From positions 517,478 through 581,477 of the forward strand of contig NW_022985381.1 in assembly GCF_010093625.1 (NCBI RefSeq): 64,000 nucleotides of DNA. The letters are read 5' to 3'. A model generated the notes under the pieces. The model saw nothing but the letters and a program-made list of their open reading frames with translations. It searched no databases and was not told the DNA's origin. This document shows positions 33,029-44,115 of the stretch, in pieces. The translations under genes and the position numbers were made by a program. This DNA comes from Macroventuria anomochaeta (lineage: Eukaryota; Ascomycota; Dothideomycetes; Pleosporales; Didymellaceae). Positions within the stretch are counted from its first letter, which is position 1, and each line of letters starts with the position of its first letter.

Positions 33029-33502
33029 GCGGAATGGCAGACCAGCGTAGACTTAGCGAACAGCAACAACGTACTCGATTCACATGCACATTCTTGCAAA
33101 GCTCAATGTTGCGTGTTGACGCTGGGGGTTTACGCGACCACGATGTTATGTGCGAAGGTTTGCCGGCTTGCTCGGCTGAACCTTCCATTTCTTTTCGGCT
33201 TCCGGAACGGTTCCGCATGGAAAAGCAACCCCACGGGGCAGCGACTTCTCTAGTTCACCTCACAATCTCGGCGAGTATCGGACCTTGATCGGCGTTTGTA
33301 TACAATTGAGTTCCTTGAAGAAACCTTGAAGTCTCTCATATTGGACTTGTCCTTGTCAATCTCGGCCTATTTTGTCACGTCTGTATCTTGCCGAGAGCCA
33401 TATACGAGCGGTATCCCCGCAAAGCTATTGCCGAGTCAACGTTATCAACGAGAGCTTAACAATCTTGAGTTTCAAACACTACCTCTCAATCAATCACGAA
33501 CG
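33029..33502. other. Upstream region of the acetoacetyl-CoA synthetase gene
   Basis: 474 bases without a gene. It probably carries the promoter of the downstream gene. Confidence 0.5.
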
Positions 33503-35821
33503 ATGTCGTCTGATACTGCGATTCCACGGAAGTTATGGCAACATACAAACCCAAAGTCGACGGCAATGTGGAAGTTCATGCAGTCAGCCAACAATAAGAG
33601 AGGACTGAACATGCAGGTAGGTAAACTATATGCCAATCTCAATTGTAAATGTCAGACAAGCTCACACAGACTTGACAGACTTTCCGTGAGTTGTATAATT
33701 GGAGTGTGGGCGACAACCGCACCGACTTCTGGGAAGATATGTGGAATGCCAGTGGGTTGATCTACGAAGGTAGCTACAGCAAGGTTCGCTCATTCACATT
33801 CTGCAATTTTTCATGGACTGACAAGGATGACAGGTTGTAGACACCTCAATACCCATGGACAGTATACCGCTATGGTTCGAAGGTACACGATTGAACTTTG
33901 CCGAGAACATCTTGTACTCTGCTTCACCAACAGACCCCTCAATACGAACCACAGAGCACAAAGAAGACGCCAAAATTGCTCTGACAGAAGTCCGCGAGGG
34001 CAACACGGAAGTCCGACATCTATCATGGAGCGAGCTAAGGCGGAAAGTGGCTTTGCTAGCAAATGCTCTTCTTGCAAAAGGTGTCAAGAAAGGCGACAGG
34101 GTTGCAGTGGTTGCAAGCACCAGCTCCGACACCTTCATCACGTTCATGGCGATCGTGAGTATAGGAGGTCTCTTCAGTTCCAGCAGTACGGACATGGGAA
34201 CCAAAGGCGTCCTGGAGCGACTTTTGCAGATCAAGCCAGCGTACATTTTTATCGATGACTGGACCGTCTACAACGGAAAGACCATCGATCTGCGCCCGAA
34301 GATCAAAGAGATTGTAGAAGTCATGACAGGAGTGACTGAGTTCAAGGAAGTTGTTACGCAGCCTCGTTTTCCAGGAAAGCCGGCTAGTCTGCAAGGTGTG
34401 CCACGCAGCGTCACTCTCATAGACTTCGTCAAGGCTGCCGAGGGAAATGAGGCCTTGACTTTCGAGAGAGTGGCTTTCAGAGACCCATTCCTGATCGTCT
34501 ACTCCAGCGGCACCACCGGTGTGCCCAAGTGCATTGTCCACTCTACTGGTGGTGTCCTGATCAGCATAATAAAAGAAAGCAAACTGCACCGTGAGATGGG
34601 CCCTGACAACGTTGTGTTGCAGTATACCACGGCAAGAACTCGAGTGTAGATTCGAAGACCAGAGCTAACTTTCAACAGACCGGTTGGATCATGTACCTTG
34701 TCTCAGTACAATGCTGTCTTTTCGGCAGTCGATCCGTACTGTACGATGGATCGCCCTTCATCCCTTCCGCGCAGAAGTTCCTCTCCGTTCTCGAGGAACA
34801 GCGGGTCACCAACTTCGGCACATCGCCTCGCTTCCTACAGGAACTACAGAAATACGATATTGTTCCAAGGAACCTGTTCGATCTGTCGGCTCTGCGCTCC
34901 GTATGCACGACCGGCATGGTACTATCGGACTCACAGTTCGAATGGTTCTACGATGTTGGCTTCCCTTCGACAGTCCACCTGGGTAACATTTCCGGTGGCA
35001 CCGATCTCGCAGGCTGTTTCGGCATCGAGAACCCTCTTGACCCTGTTTTTAGCGGAGGCTGCCAGGGTCCATGTCTGGGCACGAAGCTGGAAGTTTTCGA
35101 CAGCACTATCGAAGATGGCCCTGGCAAGGCTGTGCCCCACGGTGAGCCCGGTGAACTCGTTGCGACCGCATCGTTCCCGAACCAGCCAGTATTCTTCTGG
35201 GGTGACGAGAGCGGAGAGCGGTATCGGGACGCTTACTACACGCGCTTCCCTCATGTTTGGACGCACGGCGACTTCATCCAGATTCATCCTTCGACTGGCC
35301 AAGTTTTGTTCTTGGGTCGTGCAGATGGTGTATTGAACCCTAGCGGCGTGCGCTTCGGCTCTGCCGAGATTTACTCAGTCATTGAGACATACTTTCCGGA
35401 AGTGGCCGATAGCATCTGCGTGGGTCAGCGCCGACCGCACGATAACGACGAAAGCGTGATGCTCTTCTTGAAGATGAACGAGGGACACGAATACAAGGGA
35501 GATTTGGTGAAGCGCATCAAAGACAAGATCGCGAGCGAAAGAAGTCGGAGACATGTGCCCAGATACGTTTTCCAGACTTGGGACATCCCGGTGTGTATCT
35601 CTCAAACAGCTTGTGAATAGGATACTGACGCGTCGCAGACTACTGTAAACCTGAAGAAGGTGGAGTTGCCCGTCAAGCACATTGTGTCTGGCAAGATCAT
35701 CAAGCCCAGTGGTACACTGGCGAATCCTGGAAGCTTGAAGTACTACGAGCAGTTTGCGAAGGATGAGGTTTTGCAGGCAGCAGATGAGAGAGATGCACCA
35801 CAGCTCAAGAGCAAGCTTTAG
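33503..35821 (+). CDS. Acetoacetyl-CoA synthetase, five exons
   Basis: Cytosolic ANL-superfamily ligase: acetoacetate + ATP + CoA to acetoacetyl-CoA, used in ketone-body and leucine carbon recovery. The model is join(33503..33616,33679..33783,33834..34631,34679..35590,35639..35821), 703 residues, the usual family length. Motifs are the N-terminal ACAS segment (LWFEGTRLNFAENIL), P-loop VYSSGTTGVPK, LQYTTTGWIM, NISGGTDLAGCFG, hinge GRADGVLNPSGVRFG, and the C-terminal lysine region VKHIVSGKIIKPSG. All junctions are phase 0. The third intron (34632-34678) starts GCAAGA: only this GC donor gives the conserved TTTGWIM, while the nearest GT donor would insert four residues. The gene is intact, unlike the block to its left. 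Confidence 0.95.
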
Positions 35822-37145
35822 AGTACTGCACAATGCATTGCGATTCGCATTGAGTGTCCTTGTTCCCGTGTGTACGTTGTGGAGGACTTGCTGTGGTTAC
35901 ACGGTTTTCGTGCCTTCGTTCGTGATTCGTGTTGGTAGCCTCGGGCAGGCGCATCGCGTTGATTAAGGCCCTCTATTTAACGTCAAGTGCGCGCCTCGAA
36001 TACACCTGCAGCTGATGCTCGAAGGTAAGGAGGTGGCAACTTGTAGAATGAACTTGCACCATTGCCTTCCTTCAGCTTCGAGCTTGACTCTTTGCGTTGC
36101 TGTAGGCCGAATGCAGGTCATAGACCACACAATTCTGTTGATCTGCACTACTCTCAGCCCTGGTTCCAGCCTCATTTGATTCGCAACACAACCTGCACCT
36201 GACTCACACAGCATTCTGCGGCATAGTGTTGTGATCTTCCTTGCTCAATTTTGGTTCAGGAGCCCACGGTAACATCGAGCCGTGCTTGGGTACGCGATGT
36301 TCTTCTTCCGGCAAGGCCCGTCTACGCCATTATTGGTAGTTCACCTGCCCAATGTCAGGGTGTAATGCGCGAACGATGGCGATGATTTACACGCAGGCGA
36401 TGCCAGATGTAGGTTGTCCGACTACGTGAAGCTTTTTGAACGCTCTTCGCACCCTTGTTACATCGCGTAGACCGCCCTGTAGCCACCTGAAATCGTCGTG
36501 CACGGTTTAGGGAGTCCTCAGAATCTTGGTGAAGAATACATTGTGGAACGTTGCCCATGGTATTGAGCCAAAGTATGGAGTGGAGACCTTCGAAACATGC
36601 AGACGCGACCCCGAGGCTTTCGTAATCACGATAGCGGTCGGCAGCAAATGGCAGGCATTTGGGTGTTCACTCATCTGTGAAAATAGTTCTTTGATGCGAC
36701 TCCGCACTTATTGTGTTGCAGTGAATGCAATAAGTGAAGGTGTAACCGCGCAGGGCAGTAAGTCAGGGGTCACCGCGCGAAGCAGTAAAATCAGTATATT
36801 CTGTTGTGTTGTTCTGTCTCTCTCTCGACCCCCAACGGGGTCTGTTTACATGACGTATCTGTCGTTCAGGCAGAAAGTGCCATTGGAACAGACAAGAGCA
36901 CTGCACCAGCACACGTGGCAGACATGACCGCTTTACTCCATAAACCGTCACATATTGAGCTGTAGGTTTCCGAAATTTGATTGTAGAATAATCGTGCTGA
37001 AATCGTCCGTTGGAACTCTGATTGATTGTGAGTAAATTGATTTTTCTGAAGGGAAAAAATCATGTACGAAGGAATACAACGGTTACTTACCAACATCCCC
37101 ACCTTCTAACACCTTTCAACACCAATACCCCATTACATCTTCAAT
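35822..37145. other. Intergenic region with small inverted and direct repeats
   Basis: No gene seen. At 36705-36713/36728-36736 there is a 9-bp inverted repeat (CACTTATTG / CAATAAGTG). At 36739-36793 two diverged 27-28-bp direct copies (GGTGTAACCGCGC.., GGGGTCACCGCGC..) follow, then a GACCCC/GGGGTC hairpin at about 36829. This could be a fragment of a mobile element, but ends and target duplication were not found. Confidence 0.45.
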
Positions 37146-38162
37146 ATGTCCAAGTCCAGTACGTAATCCTGTCACCTTGAGTGCCTCCGGGGCTACGTGT
37201 AGTGTACTTCCACCGTGATGCGTGCCTTTTCATGCCGTCGTGTCGCCTTTGGATGTTTGTGCTGATTGCTAACGTGTGCATAGCCGATTCTACCATGGCC
37301 ATAGGGGCAGAAGCCTACGCCAAGTACGGTGTCGAACTCGCATCATTCCAGAAGGATAGAGAGGTACGTAAATACCTTCTTGTTGTTGCTTACCTTACTG
37401 ACACTGCATAGCGCGTCAAATACTGGATTGCTGGCTGGAGATCAGCTCTTTCCGGTGGAGACAAAGCAGCGTAGGTTAACAAATTTGCTCTTATAGCAAT
37501 AGCTGCGTTGTGGTCCTCCTCGCCATTTGAGGAAGAGCATGCTTTGCTTTTCCACAATATTTTGTACCTTGGCAAAATCTCTCCGGAAGAGACTTTGGCC
37601 TGGAACGCGTCTTTTTCGCGGTGGGAGGACAAGTACAATCCTTTCTCGATATTGTATCCGGTTCCTGGTGAGCCGGCTACCCTTCCACCCACACCACCAA
37701 GTTCCCAACATTCCTCTTCTGGAAAGTATGTTGCTATTCCTATTCCGGATTACTTTCCCTCTCCCCCACCCTCTCCACCACCCAAAAAGCGTGGTCGCAA
37801 GCCTGGGACCAAGGATAAGGAGAAGCGTGCCCCTCGCGGATCTCAAAAGCACCTAACGAGGGCCGAGAGAGTATGATCTGGCGAGAGAAATACAAGCTGC
37901 GAAGGCAGCAGCAATAGCAACAGGCTCCTCCCGCCTAAGACTAACTGTCTTCGGTGTGGTTTTTCTCTTCCTCCTCTTTTCTCCTCGGTATATCCTCTGG
38001 ATGCGGATTTCCTTCGTGGTGGCCATCGCCCCTGATCTTCCCCCAGATAATCATAAAGGCCAGGAAGCCAAGAAGGACGGCAATTATTGTTGGTGCAGCG
38101 GGATGGCGCATGGTTTTAACTTATTTCTTCCTTCTTTATTTCTTGTCGATATTCTATCCTGA
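37146..38162 (+). pseudogene. Unknown AT-hook-like gene with in-frame TAG and frameshift
   Basis: The exons fit well: 37146..37158, 37284..37363 and 37412 onward (donors GTACGT, acceptors TAG), giving MSKSTDSTMAIGAEAYAK, YGVELASFQKDRE, RVKYWIAGWRSALSGGDKAA. A TAG at 37472 then interrupts a frame that otherwise continues for 134 codons: IAALWSSSPFEEEHALLFHN, SPEETLAWNASFSRWEDKYN, a Pro/Ser linker, and KKRGRKPGTKDKEKRAPRG, which contains an AT-hook-like GRKPG core. TGA follows at 37874. A two-base deletion at about 37870 would restore LAREIQAAKAAAIATGSSR and a hydrophobic segment, suggesting the ancestor was longer. Function unknown. It could be a live gene only if the TAG is read through. Confidence 0.6.
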
Positions 38163-39891
38163 GGATTTGGTGCTATTGGTGACTTAGTATTTGGGATTTC
38201 TCTTGAGTTAATTATCTCCTTATGTTAAGGATAAATGGTGTTCAGAGGGAGTTTCGTGCTTTATATCCCTGGACGGCAAATTTGAATTGATTCGCATTTT
38301 ACCCCACAAATTCGCTTGAGACTGTTACTTACCTATTGTGATAAATATCGAGGCTCTGATTGGGTGATGCAATACTCAAACTTTCTAGTTTCGCGATGGA
38401 TATTGATGATATTTTTGTGGTGTTGAGGTTCTGTGGGCAAGAACATGAGGTTGCGCACACTCGGCTACTCTTGCCACTCATCTCGCGTACTTTTCCCATG
38501 AATCCTTCTTTCGTAGGCAGTACCGTCACCTGAAAGTAATTGTGGCTTCGGGACGAAGCCACAATCCTGATAATTTCCCATCTTCGATGACCTTCCAACC
38601 TCGGTACCAATTTTCTATTACCGTCCTGTGCTTTTGTTTCCAATTTCCACCTTCCCATCAATGTTCTAATGCAGACTACCTCCCCTTCAACACCGGAGCC
38701 GAGTTCGAGCTCATACTACGGCCCAAGAGCATCTCCTCCCTCCGTCTTTCATGATCTTTTATCCATCTGGTTCTAACGCGAGCCGCTAGGCTAACCGCTG
38801 TTTCGATGTGCCTTCTTATGCGCTGTATCAAATCTTAGAATTTCGTATGCTTCCGATTTTGCGTGCAGTCTCACTAAGCTACTCCCTCTGCATACTCGTT
38901 CGGGCATCACTCCACCATGTCATCATGATATGCGTGAAGCAACTCTTACCCTGTGGAGGGACCTAGACATGTGTTGAATGCCTCCAGGCTTTCGTCAGGT
39001 TACATTATTTGGCTGTTCTGCTACAGCCTTCGATCCAGTATCTGAAGGTCGATGGAGAGCTTTGCATGGGCTTCTGTGAGATCAATACCTCCGAATCTAC
39101 AAGCAGCGTCTTGCACGGCCATGACATAGACGTCAAACCCCCCTCCAACCCTGCCATGACATCTTCCGTTGCACAAGACCACGAACTGTCAGTGTCCAGG
39201 GAACGTTCCCTCAGCCCTATGGATAGTGATCTGTACGATAGCCCAACTAGGCCAAGCTCCTTCACAGCGATCAATTTCCTTCACACATTTGTAGTTCAGA
39301 TAGACAGAATCATCACACGATGCTTCTCAACTGTTCCCATTGATACGAACAGCCCACTTCATCCTACGAAACCCACCAAGACCCTCCAGCCTTGTCTCTA
39401 GACCATGCTAGTGTCATTATCAGATCCCCAAATTTCCAAGACCCGTCACAATGACACTGGGAATGGAGGACTGCAACGTGGTCGACATCATTACCGAGCC
39501 ATTGGAGACATTCATGCCCTGCTGCGAGAGCCGCATTGTCATGTTGGGGCGTGAGTGACACTTAACACACTACCTGAAAGCATATTAGAACGTCTGGAAT
39601 CATCTCACATCTTGCGGTCTCCCATATCACGGCAAGCGAGAATCGCTTTGGGTATACTGAGGAGTAAAGCATTGGTCTATTGGTATATATAGACGACAGA
39701 GTCGTCGAGTCAGCCTCAGGTCGAACATCGCCAAAGCGCTGATCCATCCTTCCAACGCCTTCCAGTGTATGCTTGTGACTGAGGCTGTGGTATAGTGTAG
39801 ATGTACATATGTATGCTTGATGCTGAGCCAGCTCAGCTTTAACGCCGCGCAATGTATTGTGAACTGTCGAAGAAACAAACGAGCGCGAGGC
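38163..39891. other. Intergenic region, 3' side of the mannosyltransferase gene
   Basis: No recognised gene. A plus-strand frame of 130 codons (39009-39401) is Ser-rich and without motif. A perfect 12-bp inverted repeat lies at 38539-38565. Confidence 0.45.
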
Positions 39892-41211
39892 TTAGTCCAT
39901 ACCGACGTACTTGAACCACAGTGGTCTACAGTCTTCTCGGTTCAGCCATGTCTCGCCGTCGGTGAAGCGGCCTGTGACGCATCCCTTGCATTTCGGACTG
40001 TTGGGGCAGTTGAAAAAGGGAATGTGCTGATAGCCGATATCACGGAACCAGTGGATCTTGCTCTTGTCCTCGAACAGACCGAGCGCGACGCTGTGCACAG
40101 GTGCATCGCCCCAGCGCTCGTAGAAGAAGCCCCCAGCACGGTCGAGGTGATCGAAATAGTCTCGGTACTTCTTGCTGCGCCAGAAGCTCAGGTCACCGAT
40201 CTCGAAGTTTGACCAAAAATGGCATGTCGAATATCCGTTTGCCTTCTTGTTGTTCTCCGGCCTTCTGTTGCCATCCTCCAGCCACTCGCGCGCGTTGTTC
40301 GGGTGTACGTAGTCGGGGTGGTCGTCGAGGAACTTCTTCGTCTCAGGCCATAGTGTTGCGACACTCTCGGCGCTATCGTAGATGTTGATGTTGAAGCCGT
40401 AGGTCTTGTTGTGGTCCTGCATCCATGCAAAGACATCGTAGTCGACGTCGCAGAAGAAGTGGACGTTCGGTTCGACCCGCCAGTAGTATTGCACGTCTTT
40501 CAGAGCTGGGTGCTCACTGAACATGCCGCTGTTCCATCTGCACATCTGGTGATATGACTTCTTCTCCATGTATTGTACTTTCTGCGATTTCAGCAGGGAG
40601 ACGGATTCTTGGTAGAGGTCTTCATTGATCCATGATGGGACGTCCCAGTGTTCGGCGGGAACAAGCTCTGGGGAGCAAACGTCAGCGGTGGCTACAGGGT
40701 GTCTACTTGCGCCCATACGTACCATATCGAACCTCTGCCTTCGTAGCTGCCCGTGTCCTCTTCTTAAAGTCCTCAGTGAACGGCTTGTCGTTGAAAAAGG
40801 TCCATGGGTAGTTGAACTTGTGGTTCCATGTCCTCTCAAGATCATGCATACTCTGAAGCAGGTCATCGATTTCCTCATTGCGTACCAGGCTCAGGAGTGT
40901 AGCGTTAATGCGTGCGCTGTTCGGGTTGTTCGGTGCGTAGTTGTTTCCATCGACTCGTCGCAATGGCTCTGGAGGCTCTCCAGATGCTGTATGTTCTGAT
41001 GAGCTACCGCATCATACAATCGGAGCGTATCTCGTGAAGACTTACGATCTAATTGTGGGTCGTGGTCCCATTGACCATCTTTCGACAGCGGAACTTTAGT
41101 CGGTACCTGGAGCTCACCTGCAGACGGTGCGTTCAAGATCTTGACAAACAAGAAGACGAAGACGCATATCGTGGCACCCGCCAGGATGCGCATGCTCTTC
41201 GGCAGCGCCAT
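39892..41211 (-). CDS. Alpha-1,2-mannosyltransferase, GT15 (KRE2/MNT1/KTR family)
   Basis: A type II Golgi enzyme that adds alpha-1,2-mannose from GDP-mannose to O- and N-linked glycans. The model is complement(join(39892..40667,40723..40986,41046..41211)), 401 residues. The short cytosolic N-terminus plus membrane anchor (ILAGATICVFVFLFVKIL, about 8-26) is followed by a stem (to about 75) and the GT15 domain: ARINATLLSLVRNEEI, WTFFNDKPFTEDFK, YYWRVEPNVHFFCDVDYD, HFWSNFEIGD (with the conserved Glu), RAGGFFYERWGDAPVHS, IGYQHIPFFNCP. Cysteines near the C-terminus (NCPNSPKCKGC) are typical. Introns are 55 and 59 bp with GTACGT and GTAAGT donors. It diverges from the GCP5-like gene, start codons 242 bp apart. 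Confidence 0.95.
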
Positions 41212-41453
41212 GGTGTATCAAAGGTGCGACGAGACGAGGATGCAAACATTGTCCCATCTTGCAGAGATGACATGCGACTCGTCGATAAGTTTCACCTGGG
41301 AGTGCGTAATGTGCCAAGCCACATTGGGGAAGGCGCAACTGGAGTGTGGGGCCCGGTGGGCTTGTCACCTCAACGCGTGCCACCACAACAGCCTCGCGCT
41401 GCTATAGTCAACAAATGAGAGCCAGATGAGCTGCAGACTAAGGGCGCGCCGAC
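41212..41453. promoter_or_regulatory. Divergent promoter region, mannosyltransferase / gamma-tubulin complex gene
   Basis: 242 bp between two divergent start codons, so the two genes must share this region for transcription start. No specific element identified. Confidence 0.5.
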
Positions 41454-44115
41454 ATGGCCCAGAACGCGAAGATAGCAGGCCTCACGGATGAGCTTGTACA
41501 TTCGATCCTGCAGTTCGACCCTACCACTAACAAACAGGCGTACAAACGCGCCAAAGACCTCGCAGCAAGAGGCCTGCGCGGGCATCAGTATGCTCGAACG
41601 AACCAATTTGATGTCAAGAACATTTTTGCCGGACTGGACGAGAAATGCCGCATCAAGAACCGCGATGATCTGGCTGATGCGTTGCAGCTGAGACTACAGA
41701 AGCTGGAGGGCATTAGCAACAGGTTCAAACCTGAATTCCTCTCACTGCTCCTTCAGCTTTCTGACAGACCGCTGGAGAACACGCGTGTTGAGGCACTGGA
41801 CCTGCTGAAGCCACCGAGTCCACCGCTGCAGCTAACATGGAACGAGATACTGGAAGGGGATCCGTACAGTGATGAGGACATATGGAAGGACATTGACTAC
41901 GCCGTTGAGTCGTCTGGCGATGAACAAATCCCTCCAAAGCGCAAGAAACAGCAGCCCACACCTGCGACCAGCGTTGATGAGGATGATACATACGATCCAG
42001 GGACTTGCATCGATCCAACCAACGATGCGCTCGTGTCAGACGTCGAAGCAGCACGATTCTGGTCCTCCCACCCAGCTGAAGATGGCGCCAAGATTGATAT
42101 CATGGAGCTTCAGGCTGTTCGAGAGACACTGTTCATGCTCGCTGGGCTACAGACAAGCCTATTCACCGTGGACAAGGAACGAAGCAGTGTACGCGTCAAC
42201 GCACGCTTCAAGCTGAGCCAAGCCATACCCGCCACCATCGATCACCTCTTATCCCAACTTGCGAGTATCGGCAAAGACATACTTCGGCTGAGACAGTGGA
42301 CGAGACGGCCGTCTACACTACCGCTTATCCAGACATTCGAAGCCGCCACCCGAAAACGCCTTTTGGATTACGATGATCGCCTATCGCAACTGCAACGACG
42401 CTACCTTGTTCCTAAGTCCCCTGTAGCAGTGAGCTTGCTGGCCTTGTACAATGATGTCCTGGTCGAGTCCGAGCAAATACTACGCCTTTCGCAGATCGTA
42501 TCGGACGTCGAGCCACGGCTACTCATTAACCCATTCAGCCATTTGGAGGAGCTCTTTACCCAGACTACACTTGCTCAAATGACACTCCAGAAATCGAGTT
42601 TTGACTTCTTCTCGACAATGCTCTTCGACTGCCTGCGAACTTACCTCAAGCCTATCCGGCGATGGATGGAGAACGGCGAACTAGGAGCCAACGACGAGAC
42701 ATTCTTTGTTTTCCAGAACGACTCAGGCAGTGATGTCGCCTCGATGTGGCATGATCGCTATGTGCTTCGCCGTAATGCGCAGGATCAGTTGCGGTCACCA
42801 TCTTTCTTACAACCTGCCGCCTTGAAGATCTTCAACACTGGAAAGAGCGTCATATTCCTCAAGGAGCTTGGACACGGTTATGCACTCCTGAACGAGCTCG
42901 ATTCTGAGCCATCCCTTGAACATCATTCTGTCTGTGGTCACTCAGACGACGTTCCTCTATCGCCCTTTCCAGAGCTATTCAATGCTGGCTTCGAGAGGTG
43001 GATTCGGAGCAAGTACTCCTTGGCATCTGCGTCCCTGCGTACGCATATCTTCGATACTCAGGGCCTCATGCGCATTTTGACCATCTTCCAAATGCTGTAC
43101 CTGGGCAGCAACGGCGCTGTGTTCGAAAACTTCGCGAACGCTATCTTCGAGCGCATGGATTCTGGACATCGAGGGTGGAGCGACCGATACATGCTGACGG
43201 AGCTCGCTCGGAGCATCTTCAGTGACGTGCTACAGGCACAAGATGCTGAGAAGATCGTGGTGCGCTCAGCAAAGAGCAAGGATCAGGGTCCGTCCGTCAA
43301 AGGACTGGCCGCTGTGTCTGTTGACTATTCGGTAAGTCCAAACGTCCAGCGCGATATCGCTTCGCTAACGATCCTCTCAGCTGCACTGGTCGATTCTGAA
43401 CATCACACAACGCACCGCGATGCCCATCTACCAACAGTTCCACACCGCCCTTCTGCAGACGTACCGCGTCAAATACCTTCTTCAACGAGCTCGACCCACG
43501 CGGTCTCACAAGATCAAGAACGCTGCACAGCTCATCTACAAACTCCAACACCGACTCACTTGGTTCGTCGATATACTCCGCTCCTACTACACTGAAACGG
43601 TCGTTGCGTTCACAAGTCGAGACATGGAGGCCGCAATGGGGAAGGCTGAGGACATCGACCAGATGGCAGACGTCCACGTCAAGTACGTGGCGAAGCTACA
43701 GGAGCGAGCGTTACTGTCGAGCGACCTCCAGCCTCTCCACAAAGCTGTCATTGAGATGCTGGATGTAGGTGTACTTTTCGCGAAAACCGTCACAGAATTA
43801 GATGGAAGCAAAACCGTTCGCACACGGCCGTCCGCGCCACAGAGGAAGAGTAGCGCGCCGTTGTTGGACCAAGTGCAGCTCTCGGACACAGATGACGATG
43901 TGGAAGGCGATGGAGGTGTTGCTGCGAGCAAAGCCGCAAGACGCTCAATAGGCCGCAGTCCTACAGAAGCGCTTCAGATGGTCGACAAAGAGTTTACTCG
44001 ACTCCTACCCTTCATCACCGCAGGTCTGAGAAGCGTAGGTAGAGTCGGCGCCGAACCGATGTGGGAGCAGCTAGCCGAGCGACTGGAATGGGAATGCAAG
44101 AAGGACCGTTACTAG
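41454..44115 (+). CDS. Gamma-tubulin complex component, Spc97/Spc98 family (GCP5-like)
   Basis: A structural subunit of the gamma-tubulin ring complex, which nucleates microtubules at spindle pole bodies. The model is join(41454..43331,43381..44115), 870 residues, with a 49-bp intron (GTAAGT...CTCAG). The N-terminal GRIP1-type region includes IMELQAVRETLFMLAGLQTS and LLALYNDVLVESEQIL, and the C-terminal GRIP2 region, which binds gamma-tubulin, includes LHWSILNITQRTAMPIYQQF, YRVKYLLQRAR and LQHRLTWFVDILRSYYTETV. An acidic, low-complexity segment (SDTDDDVEGDGG, about 800) lies inside GRIP2, as insertions do in GCP5/GCP6. GCP5 rather than GCP6 is a judgement from length and the N-terminal DELVHSIL...KQAYKRAKDL segment. 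Confidence 0.87.

Noticed and set aside
24200..33100. Secondary-metabolite cluster
   Set aside because: No PKS, NRPS, terpene synthase or DMATS core gene is present; the genes fit catabolism better.
36705..36850. Solo LTR
   Set aside because: TG...CA-like ends can be drawn, but no flanking target duplication and no second copy in the window.
39009..39401. 130-codon plus-strand frame
   Set aside because: No recognisable motif, no introns or neighbours that support it; left as possible but unsupported.
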